Source: Desulforhopalus vacuolatus (GTDB taxonomy: Bacteria; Desulfobacterota; Desulfobulbia; Desulfobulbales; Desulfocapsaceae). From it: a stretch of DNA of 64,000 nucleotides. Under the pieces are notes generated by a model that saw nothing but the letters and a program-made list of their open reading frames with translations, made no database searches and was not told the DNA's origin. The position numbers and the translations under genes were made by a program. Each line of letters opens with the position of its first letter. Within the stretch, counting starts at the first letter, position 1. Shown in pieces: positions 16,930 through 26,143 of the stretch. The stretch covers positions 1-64,000 of the forward strand of contig NZ_JAFFPZ010000017.1 in assembly GCF_016918505.1 (NCBI RefSeq), read 5' to 3'.

Positions 16930-18402
16930 ATGAAGAGATACAAGCGACGAGATTTTCTGATAACAACTGGACTGGTCGCAGCAGCAATGCTGGTGCCCTG
17001 CTCTTTGCTCACCCGGGAAACCAGGACCAGGCCTAACATCCTTTTTCTGCTTATCGATGATCAGCGTAACGATACTTTGGGCTGTGCGGGGCACCCAATT
17101 ATCAAAACCCCCGTCATTGACGACCTTGCCGCAAATGGTGTGCGGTTTCAGAACGCCTTCGTAACAACCTTCATCTGTGCAGCCAGCCGTGCGTCCATTT
17201 TGACAGGTTTGTATGAAAGAACCCACGATTACACGTTTGGTAAACCGCTACTCAGTGCAGCTGTCATGTCGAAAAGCTATCCGGCTCTTCTGCATAATGC
17301 CGGATATCGAACCGGTTTTATCGGCAAATATGGGGTCCAGACCATGGGCAAACCAGAGCCCAGGATGTTTGACTACTTCGAGCCGCATAACCGCAATCCC
17401 TATTTCAAAAAACAACCAGATGGCACAATCAGGCATGAAACAGAAATAGCTGGTGACAAAGCGATTGAATTCCTGAAAAGCAATCCCAAAGGAAAGCCCT
17501 TTTGCCTCTCCATAAGTTTCAATGCAGTTCATGCAGAGGATGGTGACAAGAAGAATCCCTACCCATGCCCTAAAGCCGTGGAGGGGATGTACGACAATAT
17601 AGAGATCCCGCCTCCTCGACTTTCAGACCCGGCTATTTTTAAAAATCATCCGCAGTTTTTGAAAGAATCTCTGAACCGCCAACGTTATTTCTGGCGCTGG
17701 GACACCCCCGAGAAATACCAGAAATTCATGAAGGACTATTACAGAATGATCAGTGGCGTGGATCGGGTGACTGGTCGCATCGTCAAGGAACTGGACAACC
17801 TTGGCTTTTCAGACAACACCGTTATTATCTACATGGGTGACAACGGATATTATATGGGAGACCGCGGTTTTGCCGGGAAATGGTCGCATTACGAACAATC
17901 ACTCCGAGTTCCTCTGATTATCTATGACCCTCGCCTGCCTCAGAAGAAACGCGACATCATTAATGACAAGATCGCCCTGAATATCGACGTGCCTGCTACA
18001 ATGCTCAATCTCGCCGGAGTCAATATTCCCCCTCATTGGCAGGGGTGCAGTCTGATGCCATTACTGCAGGGCCAAAGCACGCCTGACTGGCGAACTGATT
18101 TCTTCTGCGAACACTTGATGAACCATAAAGATATTCCAAAATGGGAAGGCGTCCGGGGAGAACGTTATGTTTATGCCAGATATTTTGAGCAGCAACCAGT
18201 CTTCGAGTTTCTACACGATCTTAGAGCCGATCCGGACCAACTTATCAATCTTGCCTCAAATCCCGAATACAAAAACGTCCTTGAGCGGATGAGAAAGAGG
18301 TGTGATGAGTTGAAAGACAAATACGAAAAGGCCGAACAAATGGAAAGCAAAGCATTTGAGAAGGCTAAAAAAGTAACAACACCCCCAGCCCTGCAATGGT
18401 GA
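16930..18402 (+). CDS. Exported type I sulfatase (alkaline-phosphatase superfamily)
   Basis: A 490-residue enzyme expected to hydrolyse sulfate esters. The N-terminus [19 protein letters not shown] looks like a Tat-type signal, and the cysteine after VP could alternatively be lipidated. The metal-binding start [19 protein letters not shown] is intact. The formylglycine motif reads C-A-A-S-R (Cys83 to Arg87), the CxAxR variant of Cx[19 protein letters not shown] is the C-terminal metal site. The start at 16930 follows GGAG at eight bases. No formylglycine-generating or anSME gene is nearby. Its 3' end overlaps the convergent MgtC-like gene by 38 bp. Confidence 0.88.
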   Translation: MKRYKRRDFLITTGLVAAAMLVPCSLLTRETRTRPNILFLLIDDQRNDTLGCAGHPIIKTPVIDDLAANGVRFQNAFVTTFICAASRASILTGLYERTHDYTFGKPLLSAAVMSKSYPALLHNAGYRTGFIGKYGVQTMGKPEPRMFDYFEPHNRNPYFKKQPDGTIRHETEIAGDKAIEFLKSNPKGKPFCLSISFNAVHAEDGDKKNPYPCPKAVEGMYDNIEIPPPRLSDPAIFKNHPQFLKESLNRQRYFWRWDTPEKYQKFMKDYYRMISGVDRVTGRIVKELDNLGFSDNTVIIYMGDNGYYMGDRGFAGKWSHYEQSLRVPLIIYDPRLPQKKRDIINDKIALNIDVPATMLNLAGVNIPPHWQGCSLMPLLQGQSTPDWRTDFFCEHLMNHKDIPKWEGVRGERYVYARYFEQQPVFEFLHDLRADPDQLINLASNPEYKNVLERMRKRCDELKDKYEKAEQMESKAFEKAKKVTTPPALQW

Positions 18403-19669
18403 CAGCCAGTAAGATGCTTCCCACCCGAAGCCCAAATTTCCATCCGCCTGAAAAAAAGGCAATACCGCTTTTAACAGCACTGTTGGCAACTACTGCAATC
18501 GTAATGCCGACAGCTCCGACAGTATGGCTCAGCTGGGCAGTTTGGGTCTGCTCTGCAATGGAAAGCGTAATCGGGTCCACATCCGCCAGTCCGGAAACAA
18601 GAGAAGCCAGGTACAACCCCTTATCCCCCAGATACATTTGAGCAATTTTTGCAACGAAGAGGATACACACAAAAAACAGGGAAAACTTGATGGCCGGTCC
18701 AAGAGAGAAGGGGTTTTTCAAGTCGAGTTTTTCTGATCCTCTCGATTTCCCGGGAGCGTTGTTTTTTGATCGCAGCCACAACAGGGTTACCGCAACAGCA
18801 GCACCGGCGGTCATGGTGCCAAGAGACCATACCAGCTGCATCATTAATGCGTGGTCCAGAATGGCTGCCACTACCAGAACCCGGCAGAACATGGTGGCAT
18901 TGGCGATAATGGTCGCAAAAGTACACTGGTTGAGGAGAGCGGGGGTCTGCCTGGCCTGGTTTGCCATCGCTGCCGTTACCGCAGTTGAAGATGTAAGACC
19001 ACCAAAAAGTCCTGTCAGGCCCAGGCCTCTGTCAACACCGAGAAATTTGGTCAAAAAATATCCCACAAAGCTGATTCCGGATATCAGGATAACGAGAAAC
19101 ATGACCTTGTGGGGATTAAATACGCCATAAGCGTCTAATGCCCGATTGGGAAGAATGGGTAGAACTATGAGAATAATGGCCAAAAATTTTAAAGTATCTG
19201 TCAATTCAACCCGCTTTAATTTCAAAAGGACCCGACCCATGGACCTTTTTAATGCCAGCAGGATTGTAATGAGCAGTGCCAGCACACCGGCCTCAAGGGG
19301 CCAGGTATAGCAGAGAGAGCCCAGACCGCAGCAGATAACAGCAGAAATCTCCGTCGTAATCCCGGGATCGGTATGTCTTGTTTGGGAATAACTGAAGAGA
19401 ATAAATGCGATTAGTCCGGCAACGATGACCAGCGCGATAAACGGCTGCACAGCACCGATCATGGCGGCAGAAAATCCGCCGAGGGAAAGAATGGAAAATG
19501 TTCTCACCCCTATCAAAATATCCGGAATCTCCCGTTTTTGCTCTGTGTCCGTGGCATCTGGATCACATGGAGAGCCAAACGGGGGGGTAAGGGATCGTTC
19601 CAGGCCAATGAGAACACCAATGCCCAATGCGTAGAATATCTTCAGGAGAATGGATATGTCTAAATTCAT
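18365..19669 (-). CDS. MgtC/SapB-like membrane protein with DUF4010 domain
   Basis: A 434-residue protein with about twelve hydrophobic segments. The N-terminal part, [13 protein letters not shown] and [17 protein letters not shown], is the MgtC/SapB domain. The C-terminal half, with [33 protein letters not shown] and [19 protein letters not shown], is DUF4010. This fusion is widespread in bacteria, and its transported substrate or regulatory role is unknown. The 3' end overlaps the sulfatase gene on the other strand. Confidence 0.85.
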   Translation of the reverse strand: MNLDISILLKIFYALGIGVLIGLERSLTPPFGSPCDPDATDTEQKREIPDILIGVRTFSILSLGGFSAAMIGAVQPFIALVIVAGLIAFILFSYSQTRHTDPGITTEISAVICCGLGSLCYTWPLEAGVLALLITILLALKRSMGRVLLKLKRVELTDTLKFLAIILIVLPILPNRALDAYGVFNPHKVMFLVILISGISFVGYFLTKFLGVDRGLGLTGLFGGLTSSTAVTAAMANQARQTPALLNQCTFATIIANATMFCRVLVVAAILDHALMMQLVWSLGTMTAGAAVAVTLLWLRSKNNAPGKSRGSEKLDLKNPFSLGPAIKFSLFFVCILFVAKIAQMYLGDKGLYLASLVSGLADVDPITLSIAEQTQTAQLSHTVGAVGITIAVVANSAVKSGIAFFSGGWKFGLRVGSILLAVTIAGLGVLLLF

Positions 19670-19748
19670 TTTAACCTTTCGGATTGAACATATTTAACCA
19701 ACCACGATGTTTTTCAAAGGCAGTAACCTGTCCCGATACATCCCGGCG

Positions 19749-19928
19749 CCTCATGTATTGTCACAATATCACAATTTGCAGGAAGAGTTGACCACGCAAT
19801 ACACCGGAAAGGTTCCCTTACGGGGGATCTCTTTCTGTTTGTAAATGAGTCATGAGTCATGATTTAAAAAAATGATTTTGTATTCTACTTCATAATTGGA
19901 GGTGATTTGTAAATGGTTAAAAATATTT
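19749..19928 (+). promoter_or_regulatory. Leader of the lipoprotein gene, paralogous to the yedE leader
   Basis: It has the same block order as 13330-13560 and includes TTGGAGGT and the first codons ATGGTTAAAAAT. The copy is about 50 bp shorter. Its GC-rich stem is GGTTCCC/GGGGGATC, different in bases but still able to pair, with one or two G-T pairs, compared with the yedE copy. Confidence 0.55.
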
Positions 19929-20479
19929 TATCTATAGTATTAGTCTTAACTCTTTTCGGTTGTGCTGATGTTCAAATTGACAATAACTGTCAATTTGTTG
20001 ATAGTGAAGAGATTTGTTTGGGAAGTTCTACTCTTCCAAATAATATAGCCAATAAATTTGAAGCAGTCAAAGATAAAACGCTTTTGAATAAGGCCTTGGG
20101 AAGTCCTCAAAAAGGGGCTCTTTGCCAGGGACAAGTTTATAAAAGTAAAAAAGGCTCAAAAATTATTCTTTATCGAGCGTGGAACAGTACTAACCCTAGG
20201 AGTAAATTGGGCCAATGGTGGGCATTTAATAAACCTCTTGGTGAAATTTCGAAATATCGTTCTGATTATGAAATATGCTATCAATGGTCACCTCTGGATA
20301 AATTAGTTCGTTGCACTCTCAAGGATGATATAAAAGTTGTTGTCGGTACTGGGCAAAGCGCTGAATGTTCTGAATATTTAACGTATCCTGTTTCCGATAA
20401 GCAACAAATTTATATAGATGATCCTGCCAATTCACTCATTGATTGTACTATATTTAGTGGTGAATTCAATTGGAAGTAA
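19913..20479 (+). CDS. Cysteine-rich predicted lipoprotein
   Basis: A 188-residue protein with a short signal MVKNILSIVLVLTLFGCAD; the lipobox LFGC predicts lipidation. The mature part holds about eight further cysteines, suggesting disulfides in the periplasm or outer membrane, and no recognised domain. It is A+T-rich relative to the yedE operon and the sulfatase gene. Its first codons match those of yedE because the leader is shared. Function unknown. Confidence 0.7.
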   Translation: MVKNILSIVLVLTLFGCADVQIDNNCQFVDSEEICLGSSTLPNNIANKFEAVKDKTLLNKALGSPQKGALCQGQVYKSKKGSKIILYRAWNSTNPRSKLGQWWAFNKPLGEISKYRSDYEICYQWSPLDKLVRCTLKDDIKVVVGTGQSAECSEYLTYPVSDKQQIYIDDPANSLIDCTIFSGEFNWK

Positions 20480-20751
20480 TCCCGTCGAAAACGACAAACT
20501 TAACACGCCGATCCACTGGACGCTTTGATCTTGTCACGATTTCTGTAAAAAGCGCTCAAAAACAGCGCTCATCCCAGGCACCAGCAAACAAAGCATTCTC
20601 GGCGACTGTGTCTTTTCGTAAAACGACTGGTTCTGACGGTTCATCATCTTATCATCTCCTGTCTTATGCTCAATCACGATAAAATTTTGTTGCATTGACA
20701 TTGCACTGATAATAAGGTATGCCCGTATATAAAAATCGAGTAAACTTACTA
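20480..20751. other. Intergenic region, no gene recognised
   Basis: About 270 bp between the lipoprotein gene and a family B repeat. A short stretch (20530-20570) with GTCACGATTTCTGTAAAAA resembles 22770-22800 (GTCGCGATTTTTGCTAAAAA), which hints at a common decayed mobile element, but I cannot name it. Confidence 0.3.
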
Positions 20752-20918
20752 ATACCATTTACACTTTGTATTAACCACAGAACGAGACTACGTAGGCATC
20801 TTTTTTGGCGATGACGAATGAGTAATAATTCGTGTCCATTCGTGGTTCCTTTTGTCGTTTGTAACCATGAATGGATAAACAGGAGATAAAACGGGGTATA
20901 ACTTAATAGGAATGGTAT
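20752..20918. repeat. Family B compound repeat, copy 2 (short form)
   Basis: It starts ATACCATTTACACTTTGTAT and ends TTAATAGGAATGGTAT, about 167 bp. The interior holds one TTCGTGTCCATTCGTGGTTC block and its inverted partner. It looks like copy 1 with the middle removed. Its right end abuts a family A repeat within a few bases. Confidence 0.85.
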
Positions 20919-20922
20919 AATA

Positions 20923-21079
20923 GGTGCATTGAAACATCCTGCATTCGTTCCTTCGAGGCTCAGGTTAAATTTTATCATAAGTATATGATATTGATATCGA
21001 AGTCTGGCGCGTACCTCTGAGGATAATTTTTTGAATGTAAGGAAAAAAATGGGTAAAAGAGTGGTTCTTCGATATTCCC
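20923..21079 (+). repeat. Family A MITE-like repeat, copy 4
   Basis: It starts GGTGCATTGAAACATCCTGC and ends CTTCGATATTCCC, with the core TCGAAGTCTGGCGCGTACCTC and GAGGATAATTTTTTGAATG between. It lies 33 bp upstream of the next gene's ATG, so any promoter of that gene is probably inside or at the edge of the repeat. Confidence 0.8.
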
Positions 21080-21112
21080 ATATAATAGATAATATAATTC
21101 AGGAGGTTTTTT

Positions 21113-22045
21113 ATGAAATTACATTTAGGAGAAGCCTGGGGCGTGCTGATGAAAACGCTTCCGTGTGTACTGGTTCGCATAGCCGTTTACGCTATTGTTG
21201 CTCTTGGATCGGCCATCTATGTCGGCGTATTATTGCTGATGGCAAAGGTTTTCGGAGGAGCTGGCGGCATTCTGGTCCTGGTTGGGATCGTGGTCTTGTT
21301 CGGTCTGTTGAAGTTGCTGCAACGCTATGTTCTGTATCTTATAAAAGCCGGACATATTGCCGTTATTACAGAGATTCTGCAAAATGGCCAACTGCCTGAA
21401 AATGTTGGACAATTCGTTTACGGAAAGAACGTTATAACTGGTGTGTTTAAAGAGGTCTCCGTTTTGTTTGCTGTAGATCAATTGGTTTCAGGAGCTATCA
21501 AGGCCTTTAATAAAACAGCCGTTCGAGTGGCAGATCTGATACCTCTTCCAGGAATTGAAGCTGTTGCGAAATTTGCTGGCATGATTGTCAATTATGCCGT
21601 CACGTATGTGGATGAAACCATTTTGAGCTTTAACCTGACCCGTAAAGATCGCAATATTTGGAAAAATGCTGAAACCGGTTTGGTACTGTATGCCCAGAAC
21701 TGGAAACCGATACTTTCAAATGCGGTGGCGCTGGCTGTGATCAATATCGCAGGTCTGGTGGTCTGCGTCCTCATCATGCTCATTCCTTTTGGCATTCTGG
21801 CGGCAATCACCAGCAACGAAACGTTAAAAATAGTATGGCTGTTTCTGGCGCTGGCGTTTGGATATGGCCTGAAACTCTCCATTATTAATCCTTTTTGCCT
21901 GATTTCTACAATCATCGCGTACAACCATGCGATTGAAGGGCAGGAGCCAAATGTGGAATGGAAACGCAAGCTGGAACAGGTGTCGGAAAAGTTTCGTGAA
22001 TTGCAGTCAAAAGCTGCAGACTATGTATCTCCTCCGCCAGCATAA
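21113..22045 (+). CDS. Multi-pass membrane protein of unknown function
   Basis: A 310-residue protein with an ideal AGGAGG six bases before the ATG. Hydrophobic segments occur at about residues 20-45, 50-70, 125-145 and 150-165, and then two strong ones near 205-235 and 240-270. A short amphipathic C-terminus (EWKRKLEQVSEKFRELQ) ends in proline. The alternation suggests an inner-membrane bundle without obvious transport motifs. No family recognised. The stop codon directly abuts the family A repeat at 22046. Confidence 0.65.
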   Translation: MKLHLGEAWGVLMKTLPCVLVRIAVYAIVALGSAIYVGVLLLMAKVFGGAGGILVLVGIVVLFGLLKLLQRYVLYLIKAGHIAVITEILQNGQLPENVGQFVYGKNVITGVFKEVSVLFAVDQLVSGAIKAFNKTAVRVADLIPLPGIEAVAKFAGMIVNYAVTYVDETILSFNLTRKDRNIWKNAETGLVLYAQNWKPILSNAVALAVINIAGLVVCVLIMLIPFGILAAITSNETLKIVWLFLALAFGYGLKLSIINPFCLISTIIAYNHAIEGQEPNVEWKRKLEQVSEKFRELQSKAADYVSPPPA

Positions 22046-22194
22046 GGGTACTTTGAATACTCACCCCTCTTCCTGGTTACAGTAAAAAAAATTATCCTTG
22101 GAAGTACGCGCCAGACTTCGATATCAAAGTTATAGGCAGTACATTTTCTCCGGTTCCTCAAATATGAATGGATGCAGGTTGCTTCAAGGTCCCC
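22046..22194 (-). repeat. Family A MITE-like repeat, copy 5 (reverse orientation)
   Basis: It starts GGGTACTTTGAATACTCA and ends GGTTGCTTCAAGGTCCCC. The core is in reverse complement (GGTTACAGTAAAAAAAATTA, GCGCCAGACTTCGATATCA). It sits between the membrane protein stop and a decayed integrase and marks the break point of the latter. Confidence 0.85.
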
Positions 22195-22665
22195 GATACT
22201 CCGACATCCACGCAGTATCAACACCATGGTCATGCCGATGCTCGCATCATCTGCAGGGAAAATGCCTCTTCAAGACGTAACTCCATGGAACAGGTTGTCA
22301 GCAGGAAAACACGAGAGCCGATTTTTGGGATTGTACCGAGAATACGTTTGATTTCCGTCAGGGAAGTAGAGCAAGGATGATTTTGACCTGAGGCGGCTTG
22401 ACAATGTCCATCTATTGCCTACACTGTTCCGTTTGACTGTGCTCCAGAAATGACTTTTGAAGAGTTGGAGGGAAACTTCCAATTCTTCCCTTTTCTGGTT
22501 GTCCGGGCCAGCAATCGAAGGCCTGTCGACGCGACGGACAGCTCGGGAACAGGCTCTGATTCCTGGGTCACTTTTGCCCTGTAGTATACGCAGCTTCAGG
22601 TGCTGTTGGTAAAGAGTCGCAAATCGTTTTACTTCAGTGCCCTTCATGGTATAGTCTTCAGTGAT
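22195..22665 (-). pseudogene. Tyrosine recombinase (integrase), decayed and truncated
   Basis: Three reading frames on the minus strand hold successive pieces of one protein: the SAM-like N-terminus (TLYQQHLKLRILQGKSDPGI, RACSRAVRRV), then SHFWSTVK, then DIVKPPQVK, then IKRILGTIPKIGSRVFLLTT followed by SMELRLEEAFSLQ at the start of the catalytic domain. This order matches the integrase type often linked to IS91-like elements. The rest of the catalytic domain is missing at the border with the family A repeat. It cannot be functional. Confidence 0.75.
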
Positions 22666-22973
22666 GTACGTGTCCAAAATCAGATAAATACAGGAATATA
22701 CACCACTTTAATTTTTTCCCGCCGCGGGCGCGGCTTCGGCCAATACGTTGTTGCACTCAAAATCGATACAGTTGTCGCGATTTTTGCTAAAAAAAAACAG
22801 CGTCAGCTTACTCAATAGTGAACAAAGGCGTTATGTGTCCAGGGTGAAAGAGCACTCTTGCCCCGGTGACCTCTCGTAACTTTGATATTGTGCAGGTGCT
22901 GTGAAAGCACCATCGGTTGAAAAATGCCGTATGTCAAACGCACCAAAACTAAAATTATAGAGAGAGAATACGA

Positions 22974-23144
22974 ATGGCTAAACCCAATTACACTTTTGAA
23001 AAACGCCAGAAAGAACTTGCCAAAAAGAAAAAGAAGGAAGAGAAGCGTTTGCAAAAAAAAGCAAGAATCGACGAGAGTCAGCCGCAGGACGTTCAACCTA
23101 TGTCAGGTGACGACGATAAAACGGCAACAAAAGGTGATGCATAA
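22974..23144 (+). CDS. Small lysine-rich conserved protein upstream of cold-shock gene
   Basis: A 56-residue protein beginning MAKPNYTFEKRQKELAKKKK and ending in an acidic tail (SGDDDKTATKGDA). The opening with its KKKKKEEKR run is shared by a group of small hypothetical proteins of proteobacteria. The sequence is highly charged, helical and probably cytosolic, perhaps RNA- or ribosome-associated. AGAGAGAA precedes the ATG. The cold-shock gene follows 138 bp downstream on the same strand. Confidence 0.6.
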   Translation: MAKPNYTFEKRQKELAKKKKKEEKRLQKKARIDESQPQDVQPMSGDDDKTATKGDA

Positions 23145-23282
23145 CACAAGAATCAAGCGTAGCTCCGGGGAAACGGCGGCAATTCTTCTGACGTTATGAA
23201 TCGTGTTGTTACATGATTCTATGAAAACATTAGAATAATTAAAGTCAATGAAAATACTAAAGACACAAAGGAAAAACACAAC

Positions 23283-23489
23283 ATGAGTACAGGTACAGTA
23301 AAGTGGTTTAATGCAGACAAAGGTTTCGGTTTCATCGCTCCTGACGACGGAGGCAAAGATTTGTTTGTCCATCATTCAGAAATCCAAAGTGGTGGCGGCT
23401 ATGCTACTTTGAGTGACGGTCAAAAGGTTGAGTATATCGAGGGCGAAGGCAAGAAAGGACCCTGTGCAACCAAAGTTTCTGCAGTATAA
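23283..23489 (+). CDS. Cold-shock-domain RNA chaperone (CspA family)
   Basis: A 68-residue single cold-shock domain, the standard size. RNP1 is seen as KGFGFIAP and RNP2 as DLFVHHSEI; the N-terminus [11 protein letters not shown] is typical. These proteins bind single-stranded RNA or DNA and melt structure. The 5' untranslated region of more than 130 bp could be regulatory, as in cspA, but no specific element was recognised. Two hairpins follow the stop. Confidence 0.93.
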   Translation: MSTGTVKWFNADKGFGFIAPDDGGKDLFVHHSEIQSGGGYATLSDGQKVEYIEGEGKKGPCATKVSAV

Positions 23490-23519
23490 AAAAGCAAAGC
23501 AGTACATAAGCAGACGCGC

Positions 23520-23585
23520 CACCCGGCCAAAAAACGCAATGCGGTTTTTGGTCGGGTGTTACCCTGGGAATCAAATTCCCAGGGT
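23520..23585 (+). terminator. Two tandem hairpins after the cold-shock gene
   Basis: The first stem is CACCCGGCCAAAAA / TTTTTGGTCGGGTG (23520-23558, one mismatch). The second is a perfect 10-bp stem ACCCTGGGAA / TTCCCAGGGT (23561-23585). The T-run lies inside the descending arm of the first stem. Confidence 0.7.
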
Positions 23586-23714
23586 CTCACAGAACTGTAT
23601 ATGAAATTTTTTCCTCATACGGCTCTTCTTCCCTGTTGATCAGGATCTGTATTATCAGTATGTTCATCCTTGTGGGTCCTCCACATGGATTTCCCTTTAG
23701 CATCAAAACGACAG

Positions 23715-23793
23715 TTTCCCACCTTCCTGGTTACAGGTAAAAAATTATCCTCGGAGATAAACGCCAGGCTCCGATATCAAATTATACCGGTAA
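23715..23793 (-). repeat. Family A repeat, truncated copy 6
   Basis: Only one half of the element is present, in reverse orientation: CTTCCTGGTTACAGGTAAAA, TTATCCTCGGAGATAAACGC and CAGGCTCCGATATCAAATTA. The outer ends are missing. Confidence 0.7.
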
Positions 23794-23810
23794 TGAACGG
23801 TACGCCGGTA

Positions 23811-24240
23811 TAAGTACCTTCACGTTTTTTACTGACCAGAGAACGCGACTTCGTGGATATCTTTTTTGGCGATTACGAATGGGTAATAATTCATGTTTAT
23901 TCGTGTCCATTCGTGGTTCCTTTTGCAATTTGTAACCACGAATAGACACGAATTTTCACGAACAGGGACAACACATTAAACGAAAACGTTTGTATCCGAA
24001 GTTAAGCCGTACAGTGCATCAGGATTATGAATCAACTTTGGGAGTCATTCGAAAGTCGGGGTTAAGCGTTTTACGCTCTAATACATCAATTACCTCAAAG
24101 CAACCACAAGGGCATTCTCTTATGGTTTTTTCAGTAATAATTCGTGTTTATTCGTGTCCATTCGTGGTTCCTTTTGTCGTTTGTAACCACGAATGGATAA
24201 ACAGGATGCAAAACGGGTTACAACTTAATAGGAATGGTAT
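23811..24240. repeat. Family B compound repeat, copy 3, with GxxExxY relic
   Basis: The left end is altered, but ACCAGAGAACGCGACTTCG and the TTCGTGTCCATTCGTGGTTC blocks follow. The right end is TTAATAGGAATGGTAT. In the middle, on the minus strand, is a fragment reading ELLLK then KP-stop-ENALVV, a shrunken GxxExxY gene with the same TAA codon as the copy at 44944. It lies 3' of the YkgJ-like gene. Confidence 0.8.
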
Positions 24241-24242
24241 AA

Positions 24243-24890
24243 TTATTTTTTTGGGAATACATCTCTAATATCATGAAGTTTATTTGAACCACTTTCCGCT
24301 CTTATAAGATTATAACTTTTATCTAATTTGGGCCATGCAAGAAGTTGCAACTTATGTATATGTGCATTGTCTTCAGTGCAAATGCTGTTATCTGGTGTGA
24401 ACATTACATGACGGTGACAAACGTATGGTCGTGATTCATAGATTGAACAGGCCTCATTTTTTAAAAACAGGCATGGAGTACCGACCCTTTTCTTATCTGT
24501 ATCAAATTGTTCTTTTCTTTTTATACCCTTATTTTTTTGTTCGATGAACTGTATTTCAATATCACTGATTGTTACGTAGTAAGAACAACAATATGAGCAA
24601 CCCTTTTTACACGTTGTGTATTTATTTATGTGCTTATACACTTCATCCATAAAGCTATAGAGTTTTTCAAGCTTCTTTAAAGGTGATAATTGTGATTTTT
24701 CTATTTTTAGAAAAAAATCATCCTGGAGTTTTTCCAGATCCTCAGGGAAAGAATCTGTCATTTTTTTTATATTTATCTCAGTTGCATTTCTAATTTCTTT
24801 TATGTCCACGAAGTTATTTCCTTTCAGTGGCTGACGTAGCTCTTCAGCCGTGCGCTTTCTGCGTCGGCTGAAGAGCCACGTCAGCTTCAT
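24243..24890 (-). CDS. YkgJ-family cysteine-cluster (metal-binding) protein
   Basis: A 215-residue cytosolic protein. The cluster motif TCKKGCSYCCSYYVT in the middle and PCLFLKNEACSIYESRPYVC further on give the eight-cysteine pattern of the YkgJ/CxxCxxCC family, thought to hold zinc or iron. The N-terminal 70 residues are basic and helical. The stop codon is two bases from the end of a family B repeat, so the last residues may have been reshaped by that insertion. No partner gene is evident. Confidence 0.8.
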   Translation of the reverse strand: MKLTWLFSRRRKRTAEELRQPLKGNNFVDIKEIRNATEINIKKMTDSFPEDLEKLQDDFFLKIEKSQLSPLKKLEKLYSFMDEVYKHINKYTTCKKGCSYCCSYYVTISDIEIQFIEQKNKGIKRKEQFDTDKKRVGTPCLFLKNEACSIYESRPYVCHRHVMFTPDNSICTEDNAHIHKLQLLAWPKLDKSYNLIRAESGSNKLHDIRDVFPKK

Positions 24891-25297
24891 GTATATTTTT
24901 AACGACTAAAAAATAGAGATTCTTTCAATCAACGCCATTCCAAAATGGGTAATCGATATCAATAAATTCGTATTCATATTTTTCAGGGGAACATTGTTCT
25001 GCCCCTGAGATCAACAGAGAACAGGATGGCAAGGCGAAAACGGATTGTGAGCACAATGCCGTCAGGAGATTTTCGGGCAAACCACGGCAGGCTGGCCTGC
25101 CCAACACCCCAACCTCCATTTCATTATCAACGAGGATGCCCGAGGTCCTGAGAGCGGAACAGGTGACAAAACAGGGGACAGGCCACAATGTTAATTAATC
25201 GATCAATACGGTGATCGACATTGACATCGTGATCTGTCCCCTGTTTTTTTTCACCGTGAAAAATTGTTCTTTCACGGTGTTCAGCAATGTGTTGGGA
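24891..25297. other. Intergenic region with inverted repeats
   Basis: ACAGGGGACAG near 25170 and CTGTCCCCTGT near 25234 form a wide inverted repeat, the second arm followed by eight T. A perfect 9-bp hairpin CACCGTGAA/TTCACGGTG lies at 25252-25279 just downstream of the glycine-rich gene. Open frames here have no start signal. Confidence 0.45.
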
Positions 25298-25504
25298 CTA
25301 TCTCTGGCTTCCACCAAATCCTCCGCCACCTCGGCCTTTGCCCCCGCCAGTACCATCCCGACGTCCTTTACCGCCACCTCGGCCCAGGCCTCTGCCCTGG
25401 CGCTGAGGAGAACCGGATTGTGTATCTTCGTTTTCTTTCTGAACAGTGTTTTCGGACTTTCTTTCGTTTGGATTTTGAGATCCATTTCCGCCATTCTGTC
25501 GCAT
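25298..25504 (-). CDS. Small glycine/arginine-rich protein
   Basis: A 68-residue protein starting MRQNGGNGSQNPNERK. The start at 25504 is fixed by GGAGG seven bases upstream. The N-terminal half is polar and rich in N, Q, S and E; the C-terminal half is an RG/GG-rich tail (GRGLGRGGGKGRRDG...) of the type that binds RNA or phosphates, and is probably disordered. No family is recognised. The strong start signal supports it despite low complexity. Confidence 0.55.
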   Translation of the reverse strand: MRQNGGNGSQNPNERKSENTVQKENEDTQSGSPQRQGRGLGRGGGKGRRDGTGGGKGRGGGGFGGSQR

Positions 25505-25904
25505 GCTGGTACCTCCAACCTTTAAATTTTTCTGGGGCATCCTTACACTTTTAGCTCTCTTTTCGCTATAAGTATATAGCAGTAGAATATGACCGAGAAA
25601 GTAATTTGTCAAAAAATATAATTGGGAGACAGCTTGTCATACCTTCTAAAATGATACATCTGCACGTAAGGAAATTACATTGAACACTTTTAATTCTATA
25701 TTATTGGAATCCACAATTTGTAAATTCCAATTTTTATCACAGATAATGTGATCATAAAACCAGGATTGATTTTATAGACATGTATTGTGGAGGTGGAAGA
25801 TGTATTTGCAGAAACCACCAATTTTGGCGTCTTTACAAATACCTTTTGTTGTCCCCTTTCTCTGTTTTTCCCGCTTTAAATTTTAAAAATCTTTGTTCTT
25901 AAAT
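25505..25904. other. A+T-rich intergenic region, no gene recognised
   Basis: The upstream region of the glycine-rich gene. No coding frame with a start signal and no clear structure were found; it ends at the family A repeat. Confidence 0.35.
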
Positions 25905-26069
25905 GGGTACCTTGAATAATCTTGGATTTCGTTCATATTCGAGGCACAGGAAGAAATTTACCGCAGGTATATGATTGATATCTCGACGTCTCGTTCCTCG
26001 CTTTGTCGGAGGATAAATTTTTTACTGTAACGAAGAAGATGGGCGAAAGACTGATTATTCAAGGTAGCC
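25905..26069 (+). repeat. Family A MITE-like repeat, copy 7 (best-preserved ends)
   Basis: 165 bp with 17-bp inverted ends, GGGTACCTTGAATAATC and GATTATTCAAGGTAGCC, differing at one base. It is flanked by AAAT at 25901-25904 and 26070-26073, a likely 4-bp target duplication. The central block is ATCTCGACGTCTCGTTCCTC instead of the GGAGTCTGGCG block of other copies. Confidence 0.92.
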
Positions 26070-26143
26070 AAATGTTTTTTCTTTTGTATAATTTTAATAT
26101 TGCAGGCAGTGAGACGCCCAATTTGGGCGTCTCCAGCACTCCA

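Noticed and set aside
22098-22280. Short plus-strand frames across a repeat and the integrase relic
   Set aside because: They are produced by the repeat and by decayed sequence, with no conserved reading.
23561-23585. tRNA-like end (GGAATCAAATTCCC)
   Set aside because: The surrounding sequence cannot fold into a tRNA; it is a simple perfect hairpin after the cold-shock gene.
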